This document shows, in pieces, positions 9,321 through 9,700 of a DNA stretch of 9,700 bases. A program made the translations under genes and the position numbers. The stretch comes from Acidimicrobiaceae bacterium. Lineage in GTDB: Bacteria; Actinomycetota; Acidimicrobiia; Acidimicrobiales; Salinilacustritrichaceae. The notes beneath the pieces were generated by a model that was not told the DNA's origin, did no database searches, and saw nothing but the letters and a program-made list of their open reading frames with translations. Where the stretch lies: assembly GCA_003476595.1 (NCBI GenBank), contig DMTU01000317.1, positions 18,515 to 28,214 of the forward strand, written 5' to 3'. The first letter of the stretch is position 1, and each line of letters opens with the position of its first letter.

Positions 9321-9601
9321 TCCGGGTCATTCTCGGTGTGGCCGAGCCGGCGTTTGGGGATCACCGTCGCTCGCCTGTCTGGCCGCGTTTCTGGGACACC
9401 GTTCGCACCTTTGCGAGGGCGCCGCCAGCGACGTGACGGGGGCTCCCGCCAATCAAGTGGACCAAGGTTGCCGTCCGATCGGCTGTGGGGTCCGCCGCTC
9501 ACGTGAGTCTGAGGTGGGAGCTGGCGTTGTTCCTGGCTACGGTGTGGGCGGACCCTGCCGGTTCCGGTGTGGCTCCCATAGTTGGCGTGGAAGGTGTGAG
9601 G

Positions 9602-9700
9602 GTGGGGTACGAGCCGCTGCCGATCCGCGAGGTCGGCTTGGACAAGCTTCGGCTGGATCTGGACAACTACCGGATCCCAACGCACCGTGACGACGAGACG
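9602..9700 (+). CDS. 5' fragment of a possible ParB N-terminal-domain protein, cut by window
   Basis: Frame open from GTG 9602 to the end of the window, 33 codons. GGAAGG at 9589-9594 lies 7 bases upstream of this GTG, which decides the start over GTGs at 9587 and 9596 in the same frame. The visible sequence (LPIREVGLDKLRLDLDNYRI) resembles the first strand of ParB/Spo0J-type domains, where an I..L.LD..N.R pattern precedes the CTP-binding part. ParB-like domains occur in chromosome-partition proteins and in many accessory DNA-associated proteins. With only 33 residues the family call is tentative and the function cannot be given. Confidence 0.45.
   Translation, partial: MGYEPLPIREVGLDKLRLDLDNYRIPTHRDDET

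Larger units (their letters stand above)
9132..9601. other. Non-coding region with repeats, between divergent genes
   Basis: About 470 bases without a convincing gene; open frames here are Arg/Ser/Pro-rich and look like chance. It should hold the promoters of the minus-strand hypothetical gene and of the + strand gene at the right edge. No good -35/-10 pair is visible. TACGGT at 9538-9543 fits the actinobacterial TAnnnT -10 form and CATAGT at 9577-9582 is another weak candidate for the right-hand gene. An inverted repeat (9177-9191) and a spaced direct repeat (9287-9320) are listed separately. Confidence 0.5.

Noticed and set aside
9403..9416. TCGCA-CCTT-TGCGA inverted repeat
   Set aside because: Only a 5-base stem with no T-tract or positional context; expected by chance in GC-rich DNA.
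8793..9506. 237-codon open frame on the + strand over the small minus-strand gene and intergenic DNA
   Set aside because: Its first half is antisense to a gene with a good ribosome binding site, its second half is low-complexity Arg/Gly/Ser sequence, and no domain is visible.
9026..9685. 219-codon open frame on the minus strand through the intergenic region
   Set aside because: Pro/Arg-rich, no recognisable domain, and overlaps both the hypothetical gene and the start of the right-hand gene.

Overview
This is a GC-rich window whose main content is one dense, co-directional operon on the + strand. It encodes a Tad/Flp-type (tight adherence) pilus machine of the kind found in Gram-positive actinomycetes. 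The very high GC, the absence of outer-membrane secretin parts, the SAF-domain and degenerate MinD-like first genes, the short TadE/TadG proteins and the LysM-BTAD regulator all point to Actinomycetota. An acidimicrobial lineage is my guess, but that is inference from gene style only.

Layout. At the left edge is the 3' end of a CpaB/RcpC-like SAF-domain gene (to 422). It is followed by a CpaE/TadZ-like MinD-family protein with a changed P-loop (427-1155), the secretion ATPase TadA/CpaF (1145-2458), the two T2SSF membrane-platform proteins TadB (2455-3306) and TadC (3303-4190), a short Flp-like pilin (4222-4422), two TadE-like pseudopilins (about 4419-4862 and 4859-5263), a TadG-like protein (5260-5661) and a 1022-residue membrane protein (5658-8726). 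That last protein joins two LysM wall-binding domains outside the cell to a cytoplasmic winged-helix plus BTAD (SARP-type) regulator. Nearly every junction is a 4-base overlap (GTGA or ATGA), which suggests coupled translation. The exception is a 31-base gap before flp, where flp has its own ribosome binding site. A strong predicted hairpin lies just after flp.

Right-hand part. A small unrecognised gene on the minus strand (8727-9131) converges on the operon with no spacer. A 470-base non-coding stretch follows (9132-9601). It holds an inverted repeat and a 23-base-spaced direct repeat, possibly an old insertion-sequence end. At the right edge a new + strand gene starts (from about 9602) and is cut by the window; its visible start resembles a ParB/Spo0J N-terminal domain.

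How the genes work together (family knowledge plus inference). TadA powers assembly through the TadB/TadC platform. The Flp-like pilin and the TadE/TadG-type minor pilins are the extruded substrates after removal of short basic leaders by a prepilin peptidase, which is not in this window. The SAF and MinD-like proteins probably help position or assemble the machine. The LysM-BTAD protein is a plausible sensor-regulator linking cell-wall or pilus state to transcription. This last gene is the most unusual part of the window.
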